Of a DNA stretch of 64,000 bases, positions 34,870 to 44,359 are shown in pieces (within the stretch, counting starts at the first letter, position 1; every line of letters begins with the position of its first letter). The translations under genes were made by a program, and so were the position numbers. Source of the stretch: CAYFZR01 sp046760505 [NCBI: Candidatus Hydrothermarchaeota archaeon] (GTDB lineage: Archaea; CAYFZR01); contig JBHIEG010000011.1 of the NCBI GenBank assembly GCA_046760505.1, positions 4,365 to 68,364 on the forward strand, given 5' to 3'. Below the pieces are notes generated by a model that ran no database searches, was not told the origin of the DNA, and saw only the letters and a program-made list of their open reading frames with translations.

Positions 34870-35724
34870 TCACTCCGAATAATCTAAAAATATTCTTACC
34901 AAGTCTGTATCTTTAACTACTCCCTCTATTCTTCCTTCAGCATCTATTACCGGTAGGATATCGATTTTTGACTTTTTCATTCTCCTAGCGCACTCCTGAA
35001 TCGGAGTCTTCTTTGTTACCTTCAAAACTTCTTTGTTGGTTATGTTTTCAACAACCAAATCAGGCATCTTGAATTTTTCTTTTACCACGTAGTGTTTGTC
35101 TTTACTGTCAATCCTCTCCCAGGTCCATATATCGCCATCAGATATGGTAGATAAATTCACAATGGTGTCCTCAGATTCTTCCTCTAAAACAGATACGAAA
35201 TCTTTTTCTGAGACAACTCCCATGTATCTTCCATCGTTTTCGACGGCGACAAGGCTTCTCTCGCCTGAGAGCCTTAAAATCTCTAATGCAACAGAAAGAG
35301 GAGTTTTGGACCATACGAGGGTGCATTTTCTTGTCATGATGTTCTCTGCCGTCTTTTTTATTCCTGTTTTTGGAATTACCTTGGTAACAATATCGTGGAC
35401 CGATACCAGTCCGACTAAACTTTCACCATCTACAACAGGGAGTCTCCTGAATCCTCTTTCCACCATGATTTTCGCTGCTTCTTTAATATCATCATGTGGA
35501 GATACGGTTACCGGATCTCTCACCATTACTAAAGCTAGTTGTTCTTCCTCTGGATTTCTGGCGAGGTCAGACCTTGTAACTATTCCCACAAGCCTATCCG
35601 TACCCTCTTTTACAACTGGAAGAGAAGATAAATTGTGTTTTTTCATTATCTCAATGGCTTCTATTGTGTTACTCGGTACCTTGACGGTTGTGGGGTTGGT
35701 AATCATTATCTCCTTTACAAGCAT
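34870..35724 (-). CDS. Four-CBS-domain protein
   Basis: The 284-residue product consists of four CBS repeats (two Bateman modules), recognisable by IMITNPTTVKVPSNTIEAI, VMVRDPVTVSPHDDIKEAA, IMTRKCTLVWSKTPLSVA and ITNKEVLKVTKKTPIQE, each followed by a hydrophobic LPVV/GIVT-type strand. Such proteins bind adenosine nucleotides and regulate other proteins. No effector domain is fused. GGTGA precedes the ATG and a TATA-like box lies at 35767-35777. It is probably co-transcribed with glyS. Confidence 0.92.
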   Translation of the reverse strand: MLVKEIMITNPTTVKVPSNTIEAIEIMKKHNLSSLPVVKEGTDRLVGIVTRSDLARNPEEEQLALVMVRDPVTVSPHDDIKEAAKIMVERGFRRLPVVDGESLVGLVSVHDIVTKVIPKTGIKKTAENIMTRKCTLVWSKTPLSVALEILRLSGERSLVAVENDGRYMGVVSEKDFVSVLEEESEDTIVNLSTISDGDIWTWERIDSKDKHYVVKEKFKMPDLVVENITNKEVLKVTKKTPIQECARRMKKSKIDILPVIDAEGRIEGVVKDTDLVRIFLDYSE

Positions 35725-35766
35725 CCGGAGTCACCAACTTCGTGCCTCATTTTTAATTTTCGTCAT

Positions 35767-35777
35767 CATATATAAAC
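35767..35777 (-). promoter_or_regulatory. TATA-like box of the CBS-glyS operon
   Basis: The minus strand reads GTTTATATATG. It predicts transcription near 35746, a leader of about 22 bases that contains the GGTGA ribosome site. Confidence 0.5.
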
Positions 35778-35842
35778 TATGCTTGGTATATGGTTGGTAC
35801 AATAGCATACGAGGTGTCATGCCGTTTTTTTACCGTGAAGAA

Positions 35843-36916
35843 TCACTTCCATATTAAAATTTTACCGTCTTTTACCACCTGATGAACGTGCTCACTCCTT
35901 CCTCTGGAAACAAAGGCCAACAATGGGTCTTTCGCCCATTTAAGTTCTTTTTCTGGGTTTATTATCACCAAATTTGCCCTTTTGCCCTCTTCAATAATGC
36001 CAAAGTCCAACTTTAATACTTCAGATGGATTTACAGTTATAGCCTTGAGAAAGATCTTTGGATCTATTGTATCCCTTGATATATTACTGTAAAGACGAAA
36101 TGAAAACCGCATTTCTTCCAGTATGTCTGGTGTGTTAGCCATGGCATTGTCTGTTCCAAGGCAGATGTATTTTGAATTCAATATACTCGCAGAGGGTATT
36201 CCCAGTCGAAAGTATAGATTACTCCTCGGGCAAATTACGATTGGTACTTCTTTCTTTATTGCATAATCAACCTCATACTCACTTGCTTTTGTTAGGTGGA
36301 CCAGAAAATCAGGTTCATATTTCATGCATTCCAACAATTCATCTGAGTATATCTCACATGCATGGATTCCCAGCAACTTTTTTCCTCTTCTATTGCTCAT
36401 TTCTTCTAGTTCTCTTTCGTTGTAATCCCTTACGGAACTAATTCCCCAGCCATCTGCGTATTCAATGGCATCGTAGTCTCCATTTGGTCTTCCGAGGATT
36501 ATTCCCTTGATGGGATAATGCTTCAGCGCTTCTTTCAATAGAATTATGCCATTTTTCCCGCCTTCTCTGAAATCACAGAATGCTAGAGTTCCACAGGCGA
36601 GCATAATATCTAAAGAGCTTTTGATGCCATTTATTATATCCTCATTGCTTTTTTTCCCGAGTAATTTATGTTTGAGCCCTTTTGGTCCGACACAATCCTC
36701 TAAACTCAAACTGTAACATTGTTCAACCAGACAAGAATCTCCCAAATGGGTATGGGTGTTAATGAAAGATGGAAGCATCCATCTTCCTTTCATGTCTATT
36801 CCATAAAAATTGTACCCTTCACCTATTTCTGTTATTTCATCACCTTTTATTTTTAAATAACCAGAAATTGGAATTAAATCCTCGGAATAAAATATTAAAA
36901 GGTTTTTCAGTATCAT
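35843..36916 (-). CDS. Amidohydrolase-family protein (chlorohydrolase/deaminase-like)
   Basis: The 357-residue protein has the composite barrel of the amidohydrolase superfamily: metal ligands in NTHTHLGD near residue 53, a further histidine in GIHACE, another in FLVHLTKAS and the final aspartate in CLGTDNAMANTPD. An N-terminal and C-terminal beta strand set (VIINPEKELKW, VVKDGKILIWK) completes the fold. The motif set resembles cytosine- or hydroxyethylthiazole-type deaminases, but the substrate cannot be fixed. It is a single gene that diverges from Sec61 beta. Confidence 0.85.
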   Translation of the reverse strand: MILKNLLIFYSEDLIPISGYLKIKGDEITEIGEGYNFYGIDMKGRWMLPSFINTHTHLGDSCLVEQCYSLSLEDCVGPKGLKHKLLGKKSNEDIINGIKSSLDIMLACGTLAFCDFREGGKNGIILLKEALKHYPIKGIILGRPNGDYDAIEYADGWGISSVRDYNERELEEMSNRRGKKLLGIHACEIYSDELLECMKYEPDFLVHLTKASEYEVDYAIKKEVPIVICPRSNLYFRLGIPSASILNSKYICLGTDNAMANTPDILEEMRFSFRLYSNISRDTIDPKIFLKAITVNPSEVLKLDFGIIEEGKRANLVIINPEKELKWAKDPLLAFVSRGRSEHVHQVVKDGKILIWK

Positions 36917-36987
36917 CTTCAGCCCTTCAAATTTTTATTTCTTAAATTCAAATCGTTCAGATTTCCAATGCATATTAAGGACAAGAG

Positions 36988-36996
36988 TTTTTATAG
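36988..36996 (+). promoter_or_regulatory. TATA-like box of the Sec61 beta-EngB genes
   Basis: TTTTTATAG here predicts transcription about 15 bases before the Sec61 beta ATG, leaving room for its GGTGAT ribosome site. A second box at 37005-37013 would start inside the gene and is less likely. Confidence 0.45.
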
Positions 36997-37032
36997 AATG
37001 AAGTCTTTTATAGATATTGCGATGGTGATCTT

Positions 37033-37206
37033 ATGGTGAGAGCAAGAGGCAAAAGAGAAAGAACCCAACTACCATCCTCGGCTGCTGGATTGGTCAGATA
37101 CATGGACGTAGAAGAATCTAAAATTCACATAAGTCCAGAAGCGGTAATTGGACTCACCCTTGTCCTCGTAGGGGCTGAGATTGCCATCCACCTATTCGGC
37201 ATCTAG
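37033..37206 (+). CDS. secG: Preprotein translocase Sec61 beta subunit
   Basis: A 57-residue protein with the archaeal Sec61 beta plan: a short basic N-terminus (MVRARGKRERTQLPSSAAGL), VRYMDVEESKIHISPEAV, then one C-terminal membrane helix ending IAIHLFGI. It is the small third subunit of the Sec61/SecYEG protein-export channel. GGTGAT lies three bases before the ATG. EngB follows after 32 bases on the same strand. Confidence 0.93.
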   Translation: MVRARGKRERTQLPSSAAGLVRYMDVEESKIHISPEAVIGLTLVLVGAEIAIHLFGI

Positions 37207-37238
37207 GCATATTTTCAAACCGAATAAAAGGAATTACA

Positions 37239-37817
37239 ATGCAGGTTATTTTTGTTGGGAGATCAAACGTAGGGAAATCAAGCGTTCTAAGAATGATTAC
37301 TGGAAAAAAAATTCCAGTGGGCAAAAAACCGGGAGTTACAAGGAGAATTAACAAGTATTTCCTAAATGATTTAGTTTTTGTGGACTTCCCTGGTTTCGGT
37401 TTTATGTACGGAGTTCCCGGGCGTGTTCAAGAAAGGGTTAAAAGAGACCTGATCAGATATATCGAGGAGAACAGGGAAGAAATTCTCTTCGGAGTTCAGA
37501 TAATTGACGGTAAAAGTTTTATGGAGATAGTTGAAAGATGGGAAAGGAGGGGGCAGATACCAATAGATATAGAATTTTTTGAATTGCTAGAGGAATTAGA
37601 TCTCAATCCCCTCTTGGTAGTGAATAAAATCGATAAAATAAGGAAAGAAAAGTTAGACGAAGTTTTAAATCAAATATGCGAAAAATTAGGACTCTTACCG
37701 CCTTGGAGACAGTGGCTGGATCGATTTATCCCTGTCTCTGCGAAAACTGGGGAAAACATTTTATTGTTGAAGAAGGTAATAAGGAGGAGAATAGGTGAGG
37801 TGGGCAAGGGTGTATAA
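37239..37817 (+). CDS. engB: EngB-type GTP-binding protein
   Basis: The 192-residue GTPase has the G1 loop GRSNVGKSS at residues 7-15, G2/G3 elements (PGVTRRIN, VDFPGFGF with the DxPG Walker B), the G4 guanine specificity motif NKIDKI and G5 SAKTGEN. EngB/YihA proteins help assemble the large ribosomal subunit in bacteria; archaeal EngB is assumed to have a similar role. The length is typical. It is coupled to Sec61 beta upstream. Confidence 0.93.
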   Translation: MQVIFVGRSNVGKSSVLRMITGKKIPVGKKPGVTRRINKYFLNDLVFVDFPGFGFMYGVPGRVQERVKRDLIRYIEENREEILFGVQIIDGKSFMEIVERWERRGQIPIDIEFFELLEELDLNPLLVVNKIDKIRKEKLDEVLNQICEKLGLLPPWRQWLDRFIPVSAKTGENILLLKKVIRRRIGEVGKGV

Positions 37818-37880
37818 GAACATTCACTTTCACTTTTTGTATTCTTCCCAAAGGCTAGAAATTGACAGACATGATCTCAC

Positions 37881-37890
37881 CTTTTATATC
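37881..37890 (+). promoter_or_regulatory. TATA-like box of the RPA-radA operon
   Basis: CTTTTATATC here predicts transcription about 12 bases before the RPA ATG at 37924, with AAGGTG as the ribosome site in that leader. Confidence 0.5.
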
Positions 37891-37923
37891 CTTCATGGGA
37901 AAGAGTTAGGTTAAGGTGTTAAC

Positions 37924-39273
37924 ATGGACAAAAAACTAGATGAAATCGTAGAAGAAATCTCGAAAAGAACCAAAAAAGATAAAAATACAATTATAGAGTT
38001 GGTTCAAAAGAAACAACAGGAATTTGGAGGGTTAATAACACCAGAAGGGGCTGCCCACGTCGTAGCAAAGGAAATGGGTATAAATTTGTTGGAACTGCCT
38101 GAAACTAAACCAATCAAAATCAACGAAATTAAGGCAAACATGAACAACCTCACATTGATCGGAAGAATTTCTCAGGTCTCAAAACCTAGAGAATTTGAAA
38201 GACAAGATGGCTCAAAAGGTAAGGTAGCAAACATAGAAATTTTAGACGAAACATCTAGCATTAGAGTGGTTTTGTGGGGAAAAGACGTAGATTATGTAAG
38301 GAAATTAAAAGAGGGTGACATAGTAAAGATAAAGGGTGCCTACTCAAAGGAAGGTTTAACCGGAGTAGAATGTCACTTGGGAAGATTTGGGTCGATAGAA
38401 GTGGATCCAGATATAGAGAAAGAACCGCCCCAAGTAGAAATTCCAAAAACTATTCCCATATCTGATGTCGAGGTTGGCATGGACAGTGTAAACATACAGG
38501 GAAAAGTAATCTGGACATCAGAAATAAGGGAATTCGAAAGAGAAGGCAGAACTGGAAGGGCTGTAACCCTGATAGTTGGAGATGAAACCGGTACCATTCC
38601 CATTACCCTATGGGACTCCGATGTCAAGTTGGTGGAAGACGGATACATCGACGAAGGAAGTGTGATAAAGGTATTCGACGCATACTCAAGGGAAGGTCTA
38701 AGGGGTCCTGAACTCCACTTAGGCTGGCGGGGAAGGATTTTTGTCGAGGAAGAGAAAGATTTGGAAGAGGTAGAAATAGTTGAGAGAGAAATCCAAAGAG
38801 TTTCCATAAATGACATTACCCAAGAAGGATTCTATGAGATCAGAGGTATGTTGATTCATCTGTACGATAGAAAACCTTTATACCATGCTTGTCCTATATG
38901 CAAGAGAGGGGCTCGTCAAGAAGATGGAGAGTTTGTATGTGAAAACTGCGGCAAAATAGAGCCAGAGCCAAGATTGGTTATAAGTGGCATGATTGATGAT
39001 GGAACCGCCAACATTAAGGTTGTTTTCTTTGGGAAAGTCGCTGAGGACTTGTTGAAAATAAAAGCAGAAGAACTTGAAGACTCCATTAAAAAAGATTCTG
39101 AAATTTTCGAGATTAAAAAAGAAGAAATACTAGGAAAGGAATATATACTATCTGGGAAAACAAATATTGATGATTTTACAGGGCAGTTGGAATTTAGAGT
39201 TGGAAAAATAAGTGACGTAAATCCCTTAGAAGAGGCAAAGGTATTGGTAGAGGAGTTAGATTTGGATGGTTAA
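37924..39273 (+). CDS. Replication protein A (single-stranded DNA-binding protein)
   Basis: The 449-residue protein has an N-terminal helical lead, at least two clear tandem OB folds ([38 protein letters not shown]; then [33 protein letters not shown]) and a third OB fold containing a zinc finger (CPIC at about 323, CENC about 340). The W-G/D-x-D strand of each fold is typical. Archaeal RPA protects single-stranded DNA in replication and repair. It overlaps radA by eight bases, so the pair is translated together, a fitting partnership because RadA loads on RPA-coated DNA. Confidence 0.93.
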   Translation: MDKKLDEIVEEISKRTKKDKNTIIELVQKKQQEFGGLITPEGAAHVVAKEMGINLLELPETKPIKINEIKANMNNLTLIGRISQVSKPREFERQDGSKGKVANIEILDETSSIRVVLWGKDVDYVRKLKEGDIVKIKGAYSKEGLTGVECHLGRFGSIEVDPDIEKEPPQVEIPKTIPISDVEVGMDSVNIQGKVIWTSEIREFEREGRTGRAVTLIVGDETGTIPITLWDSDVKLVEDGYIDEGSVIKVFDAYSREGLRGPELHLGWRGRIFVEEEKDLEEVEIVEREIQRVSINDITQEGFYEIRGMLIHLYDRKPLYHACPICKRGARQEDGEFVCENCGKIEPEPRLVISGMIDDGTANIKVVFFGKVAEDLLKIKAEELEDSIKKDSEIFEIKKEEILGKEYILSGKTNIDDFTGQLEFRVGKISDVNPLEEAKVLVEELDLDG

Positions 39274-40219
39274 AGAGGCAGAAAGAATTAAGAGTTTAGA
39301 GGAGCTCCCAGGAGTTGGTCCTGCAATTGCAGAGAAGTTAAAAGAGGCTGGTTATCTTTCCCTAGAATCAATCGCAGTTGCGACCGCCCTAGAGCTAAAG
39401 GAAGTAGCAGATATAGGTGAGAGCACTGCGATAAAAATTATAAATTCAGCCAGAAACGCCTGTGACATGGGATTTTTTAGAGGAGACGAAATTCTCGAGA
39501 AAAGGAAGCAAATAGGAAGAATTACTACTAACAGCAAGAATTTCGATCACCTTCTCGGAGGAGGAATAGAAACTCAAGCAATAACAGAACTTTTCGGAGA
39601 ATTTGGATCAGGTAAAACCCAAGTAGCTCACCAAGTCGCAGTAACCGTTCAGTTGCCCAAGGAGCAAGGTGGATTAGAAAGAGGAGCAATATATGTGGAT
39701 ACTGAAAATACCTTCCGTCCCGAAAGAATTCAGCAAATGTCGGAAGCATTAGGTTTGGATCCTGCAGAAACCCTGAAAAACATTCATGTTGCTAGGGCAT
39801 ATAATAGTGATCATCAAATGCTCCTCGTTGAAAAGGCAGAAGACATAACTAAAGAAGAAGACGTTGGTGTTATAATAGTAGACTCTTTGACAAGCCATTT
39901 TAGAGCAGAATACGTTGGAAGAGGTACGTTGGCTCCGAGACAGCAAAAGTTAAACAGGCACCTACACACCCTTCAAAAACTCGCTGATCTCTACAATCTC
40001 TCTGTTTTGGTCACCAACCAAGTAATGGCAAGACCAGACATGTTCTTCGGTGACCCAACCCAGGCGGTGGGGGGTCATGTTGTAGGTCATCAGGCTACAT
40101 TCAGACTGTACCTCAGGAAGAGCAAAGGTGGAAAGAGGATAGCAAGATTGGTAGATTCACCAAACATGCCAGAAGGAGAATGTGTATTCAGAATAGTTGA
40201 AGCAGGAGTAAGGGATTAA
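39266..40219 (+). CDS. radA: DNA repair and recombination protein RadA
   Basis: The archaeal RecA/Rad51 recombinase, 317 residues. An N-terminal helix-hairpin-helix domain ([17 protein letters not shown], residues 14-30) precedes the ATPase core: Walker A GEFGSGKT at 111-118, [12 protein letters not shown], Walker [18 protein letters not shown], loop L1 [16 protein letters not shown] and loop L2 [21 protein letters not shown] seen in parts. There is no intein. It begins eight bases inside the RPA gene and is followed by the convergent alkyltransferase gene. Confidence 0.97.
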   Translation: MVKEAERIKSLEELPGVGPAIAEKLKEAGYLSLESIAVATALELKEVADIGESTAIKIINSARNACDMGFFRGDEILEKRKQIGRITTNSKNFDHLLGGGIETQAITELFGEFGSGKTQVAHQVAVTVQLPKEQGGLERGAIYVDTENTFRPERIQQMSEALGLDPAETLKNIHVARAYNSDHQMLLVEKAEDITKEEDVGVIIVDSLTSHFRAEYVGRGTLAPRQQKLNRHLHTLQKLADLYNLSVLVTNQVMARPDMFFGDPTQAVGGHVVGHQATFRLYLRKSKGGKRIARLVDSPNMPEGECVFRIVEAGVRD

Positions 40220-40237
40220 CCCTTAACATTCTCCCTA

Positions 40238-40714
40238 CTATTTCGTACTTCCCCTATTCTGTAAGACCGTCCCAAAATCTAAAATCCGATTGTCTTTTAT
40301 TCTGAGTCCCTCAAACTCTAAAAGTCTTTTCTTTTTTTCTATTCCCTCATGATAGCCTCCGATACTACCATTAGACATGACAACTCTGTGACAGGGTATT
40401 CTTACGGGAAAAGGATTTTTTCCCAAAATTCTCCCAACTTCCCTTGGATTCATTTCGCATCTATCTGCTAACTTTTTATACGTGGTCAATCTTCCTTTTG
40501 GAACTTTCAACAGTTCTCTGTAAACAGTCTCTTGTTTCTCTGAGAAATCCCTCCAATTTATGCTTGCATTGTTCAATAGTTCGAGAAACAGTTTACTCCC
40601 GATTCTTTTTCCTGATTGAGCGAACCTTACTTCTCTCAGTAGGCCTCCTTCAATTTTACATGAGATGAAAAGTCCATTGATCGATGTCCATACAATCATA
40701 GTCTCAGCAAACAA
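40238..40714 (-). CDS. ogt: Methylated-DNA-protein cysteine methyltransferase
   Basis: The 158-residue protein removes O6-alkyl groups from guanine by suicide transfer to its own cysteine. The active-site motif IPCHRVV has C108, followed by GSIGGY. The helix-turn-helix upstream (TYKKLADRCEMNPREVGRIL) with the arginine finger is present. The N-terminal domain is short and divergent. An ATG at 40699 (five codons in) is an alternative start. It converges on radA. Confidence 0.92.
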   Translation of the reverse strand: MFAETMIVWTSINGLFISCKIEGGLLREVRFAQSGKRIGSKLFLELLNNASINWRDFSEKQETVYRELLKVPKGRLTTYKKLADRCEMNPREVGRILGKNPFPVRIPCHRVVMSNGSIGGYHEGIEKKKRLLEFEGLRIKDNRILDFGTVLQNRGSTK

Positions 40715-40748
40715 ACACTTTTTCTACTTTAATTAATTTTCTACTCAT

Positions 40749-42617
40749 ATGCTCGATGTCAAATTTTTCCCTTATGAACCATGGGAGAATCAGGTTGAAA
40801 CCATAGAATTCATCCAGAAAAGTCTCAGAAATAAAGATGTTTGTTTAAATGCCATTACAGGATTCGGAAAAACCCCTGTAATTCTTGCAGCACTATTGCC
40901 TTTAGCCTTAAAGCAGGAAAAACATATAATCTGGGCTGTTCGAACCGGCAATGAAACTGACAGACCTATAGAAGAATTGAAAATCATAAATTCTTTTCTT
41001 GGGGAAGATATACTTGGCATATCCTATCGCGGGAAGAAGGATATGTGTTTGCTGCTTCATGAGCTCAAGATGGATAAACAGGTAGATTGGCAGGATGTCT
41101 CTCTTTTTTGTAAAACCAAGCAAAAAGACTGCAAATACAAAAAGAACTATGATTCATCTGATTTAATCGAAAAAATCAGTGAACCCATGCTTTACTCGGA
41201 GATAATTGATTTCTGCTCTTATGAAGAGATATGTCCGTACAAAGCGCAATCAGATTTGCTTCCGTACTCAACGGTTATAGGTCTCAACTATAATTACATC
41301 ATAGATGAAAAAATAAGCTGGGGAATTAGATCAAAGATCAGCTTTAAGAACTCTTTTTTAGTTGTAGATGAAGCCCATAATTTACAGAATGCTTTTTCAA
41401 ACTTAAATTCTCATAAGATTACATTAGGCTCAATATGGAATGCTATGAAAGAACTAAAACAATATGAGGAATGGAAAGGATTTGAAGAAGTAAAGGAAAA
41501 TCTTGAAATAATGGCAAAAGGTCTAAGAGAATTAAATATTGAAGAAGAAACCGAATTCGATGCTAAATGTTTTCTAAAATTATTTGACCAAGATTTTGAA
41601 GAATCTCTCAAGAATATGCAAAGATTCGGAAATCATACGAGAAAGAAGAAGTTAAGGGAAGGAAAAAGACCAAGATCAAGCCTCTATCATCTAGGCACTT
41701 TTTGGAGATTTTTGATAGAAGCCATTGATATTGATGGAATCGCATTTATTGCGAAGAAAGAGAGAAGAAATGTAAGCATTGAAATATGGGATATGCGCGC
41801 CAAAGAGATCCTAAAGGACAGGTGGAAAATCTTTAGTAGATGTATATTTTGCTCTGGAACCTTGAATCCAATAAATGCCTTTGCTGAGACCATTGGATTA
41901 GATAACTATGCTGGCAACTCTGTTCCCGCTTCTTATAACCAGAAGAATGTAAAATCGCTGGTTATTAAAGGTGTCTCAACAAAAGGTGAAGAATTGAGCG
42001 ATGAAATGAAAAGAAAATATGTTGAGTGTATATCAGATTTCCTGGAACTGAATGCCAACTTAGCCATATTCTCCGCCAGCTACAGGATTCAAGAGGATTT
42101 GATTGATGCTGGCCTAAAAGATGTAATATCTAGCCATGGAAGAAGATTGTTTATGGAAAGACAGGGTATGAGCGGAAAAGAGAGCAGAAAAACGTTGGAT
42201 GACTTTAAAAAATGTGCCAACAAAAATGTTAAGGGGGTGCTCTGTGCTACCCAAACAGGGAGATTTGCAGAAGGGGCTGATTTCCCAGGAAAGGAGTTGG
42301 AAGGAATTTTCCTTGTAGGCATTCCTTTCGAGAAGATGACGGTGAAAACCAGACTGTATCTTGATTACTATAACAGGCTATACGGAAAAGAAAAAGGAAC
42401 TTACTACGCTTACATCGTCCCTGCTTTAAGAAGAGCCTCCCAATCATTGGGTAGAGCCTTAAGATCAGAGTACGATAGAGCAGTATTCATTTTGGGAGAT
42501 GAAAGATACAAAGAAGAAAGGTTCTTTAGACTATTGCCAGATTTCGTTCAAAATTTTGAACTGATAGGTGAAAAAGAAATCAAACAGCACATAGGTCATT
42601 TCTTTGAGCAAAGCTAA
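40749..42617 (+). CDS. XPD/Rad3-DinG-like DNA helicase
   Basis: The 622-residue superfamily 2 helicase has a Walker A-like AITGFGKT at residues 35-42 (usual form A-x-TG-x-GKT), the DEAH box in VVDEAHN at about 206, and in the second domain GRFAEGADFPGKE and QSLGRALRSEYDRAVF (motif VI arginines). Four cysteines between about 95 and 165 (MCLLL, FCKTKQKDC, FCSYEEIC) fit the iron-sulphur cluster of the XPD family. Such enzymes unwind DNA 5' to 3' in repair. The gene starts 34 bases after the divergent alkyltransferase gene, so the two repair genes may share a promoter region. Confidence 0.9.
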   Translation: MLDVKFFPYEPWENQVETIEFIQKSLRNKDVCLNAITGFGKTPVILAALLPLALKQEKHIIWAVRTGNETDRPIEELKIINSFLGEDILGISYRGKKDMCLLLHELKMDKQVDWQDVSLFCKTKQKDCKYKKNYDSSDLIEKISEPMLYSEIIDFCSYEEICPYKAQSDLLPYSTVIGLNYNYIIDEKISWGIRSKISFKNSFLVVDEAHNLQNAFSNLNSHKITLGSIWNAMKELKQYEEWKGFEEVKENLEIMAKGLRELNIEEETEFDAKCFLKLFDQDFEESLKNMQRFGNHTRKKKLREGKRPRSSLYHLGTFWRFLIEAIDIDGIAFIAKKERRNVSIEIWDMRAKEILKDRWKIFSRCIFCSGTLNPINAFAETIGLDNYAGNSVPASYNQKNVKSLVIKGVSTKGEELSDEMKRKYVECISDFLELNANLAIFSASYRIQEDLIDAGLKDVISSHGRRLFMERQGMSGKESRKTLDDFKKCANKNVKGVLCATQTGRFAEGADFPGKELEGIFLVGIPFEKMTVKTRLYLDYYNRLYGKEKGTYYAYIVPALRRASQSLGRALRSEYDRAVFILGDERYKEERFFRLLPDFVQNFELIGEKEIKQHIGHFFEQS

Positions 42618-43240
42618 ATTAAATTCTTCAACTCACTTAAATCGGTGATCACATCGTCGCCAGATTTTCTACTACTCCTGTCTAGGTAATAAGCATTGAT
42701 GCCAAGTTCTTTTGGAACCAGATAGTCATATTCCCACTGATCTCCAACATGAACCATCTCTGAAGGTTCAATTTTTAAAATCTGACATATTTTGGAATAA
42801 AAATTAGCAGACTTCCTGACCTGATTGAAATCAGAGATAGAAGAGAAAATTTTGGAAAAATAATCTTTAAGTCCTTCTAACTCGACATCTAGGAATTCCT
42901 TGGTTGCGTTGGATGAAATCACAAGAACGTATTTCTTGTATAGATAGTTCAGCACATCAGTAACTTCAGGGTATACCCTTATTTTATCCCTGAAATTTCT
43001 CAGAACTTCATCATAATCTCTATTTAGACCAAAATGTCGCAGCCAGTAATCCAAATCATACCACTCTATTTTGTCCTTCCCAATTTTCGCATATTCCTTC
43101 AGTACATATTTCTTTGCTTGATCAAAGTCGATTCCTTCTTTTTCCGCATACAGTTCAGGTATCCCCTGATTCCAAACTAAATCAGCGAATACAGGATCTA
43201 TAAGCGTGCCATCAACATCGAATGATACTACCCGAATCAC
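42614..43240 (-). CDS. HAD-superfamily hydrolase
   Basis: The 208-residue protein begins with the HAD nucleophile motif FDVDGTLIDP (D7, D9), has motif II VISSNAT, the lysine in KSANFY and motif III VHVGDQWEYD. The cap region (about 20-85) is helical, as in phosphoglycolate phosphatase-like members. The substrate is not known. It overlaps the end of the convergent helicase gene by four bases. Confidence 0.88.
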   Translation of the reverse strand: MIRVVSFDVDGTLIDPVFADLVWNQGIPELYAEKEGIDFDQAKKYVLKEYAKIGKDKIEWYDLDYWLRHFGLNRDYDEVLRNFRDKIRVYPEVTDVLNYLYKKYVLVISSNATKEFLDVELEGLKDYFSKIFSSISDFNQVRKSANFYSKICQILKIEPSEMVHVGDQWEYDYLVPKELGINAYYLDRSSRKSGDDVITDLSELKNLI

Positions 43241-43300
43241 AGAAATCTTGGGTTAAACTTCATTTATCAATGTTTTTATAGGAAGTACAACAACGATTTA

Positions 43301-43318
43301 AACCTTTAGTAAAGGTGG
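43301..43318 (+). promoter_or_regulatory. 5' leader hairpin covering the ribosome site of the Tat DUF362 gene
   Basis: ACCTTT (43302-43307), loop AGT and AAAGGT (43311-43316) form a perfect hairpin that includes the Shine-Dalgarno AAGGTGG of the gene at 43324. A TATA-like box at 43272-43281 predicts transcription at about 43303, so the hairpin would sit at the very 5' end of the mRNA. Its core matches the hairpins beside rnpB. Confidence 0.45.
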
Positions 43319-43323
43319 TTCTG

Positions 43324-44349
43324 ATGAAATTATCCCGCCGCAAATTTATCGCAACTGCTTTAGGAGGCTTAAGCGCTCTGTTAGGTAGTTATTTTCTTGC
43401 TATGAGTGGAAGGAGGATGGAACCAATAGAAACTCCAAGCAAGAGTGCAGATGTTTTTTTGATTAAGACCTCAGACAGGAATTTTGGCGTGAGAAGTTTA
43501 CTGAGGAGATTCAACCTCAGCGAGTACACGGGAAAAAGAGTTGCAATAAAGGCTAATTTTAACAGCGCAGATCCATTCCCCGCTACAACGCACATAAATA
43601 CCCTTGAGAACATTGTGAAGGAATTAAAGAAAGCTGGAGCAAGTGATATTACGCTGGCAGAAAGAAGTGGAATGGGTAACACCCGAAAAGTTCTTGAAAA
43701 AATGGGCGTTTATTCGCTATCAAAAGATTTGGACTTCAATGTAATTGTACTAGACGAAGAAAGCAAAGATGGCTGGAAAAAAATCGAACCAGACGGAACC
43801 CACTGGCTAAATGGCTTTTATATCTCAAAGGTCTTCCTGAATGCTGACAAAGTGGTACAAACCTGTTGCCTTAAAACTCATAGATTTGGCGGGCACTTCA
43901 CCATGTCCCTTAAGAATTCAATAGGCTTGGTAGCGAAAAAAATTCCCGGAGAGTTCTACGATTATATGCTAGAACTGCATGCGTCACCCTATCAAAGGCT
44001 CATGATAGCAGAGGTCAACCGATTCTATACCAATGATCTAGTATTGATGGATGCCATAAAGGCTTTTGTGAATGAAGGTCCTGAAAGAGGCAAATTGGTA
44101 AAGCCCGATCTGATGCTCGCCAGTAAAGATAGAGTCGCTATAGATGCGGTCGGAGTTGCAATTCTCAGGCGATACGGGTCTACTAAGGAGGTAATGAATG
44201 GAAGAATCTTCGAACTTGATCAAATAAAGAGAGCATCTGAAATAGGTATAGGTGTGAGATCAGCATCGGATATAAGGCTGATTCCCTTAAACGATGAAAG
44301 TATTGAGGATGCAGAGGAGATAGATAACATACTGAAAACCCAAGGATAA
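43324..44349 (+). CDS. Tat-exported DUF362 protein
   Basis: The protein starts with a twin-arginine signal (SRRKFIATALGGLSALLG, arginines 5 and 6), so it is exported in folded form, often together with a cofactor. The body matches DUF362: VAIKANFNSADPFPATTH, ITLAERSGMG, TCCLKTHRFGGHFTMSLKN, KPDLMLASKDRVAIDAVGV. The ORF opens at 43315, but the natural start is ATG 43324, preceded by AAGGTGG four or five bases upstream; this gives 341 residues. A cytoplasmic DUF362 relative lies at 22866-23648. Function unknown. Confidence 0.86.
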   Translation: MKLSRRKFIATALGGLSALLGSYFLAMSGRRMEPIETPSKSADVFLIKTSDRNFGVRSLLRRFNLSEYTGKRVAIKANFNSADPFPATTHINTLENIVKELKKAGASDITLAERSGMGNTRKVLEKMGVYSLSKDLDFNVIVLDEESKDGWKKIEPDGTHWLNGFYISKVFLNADKVVQTCCLKTHRFGGHFTMSLKNSIGLVAKKIPGEFYDYMLELHASPYQRLMIAEVNRFYTNDLVLMDAIKAFVNEGPERGKLVKPDLMLASKDRVAIDAVGVAILRRYGSTKEVMNGRIFELDQIKRASEIGIGVRSASDIRLIPLNDESIEDAEEIDNILKTQG

Positions 44350-44359
44350 AAATTCAAAT

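Noticed and set aside
39266-40219. Intein in RadA
   Set aside because: The Walker A region and loops are continuous.
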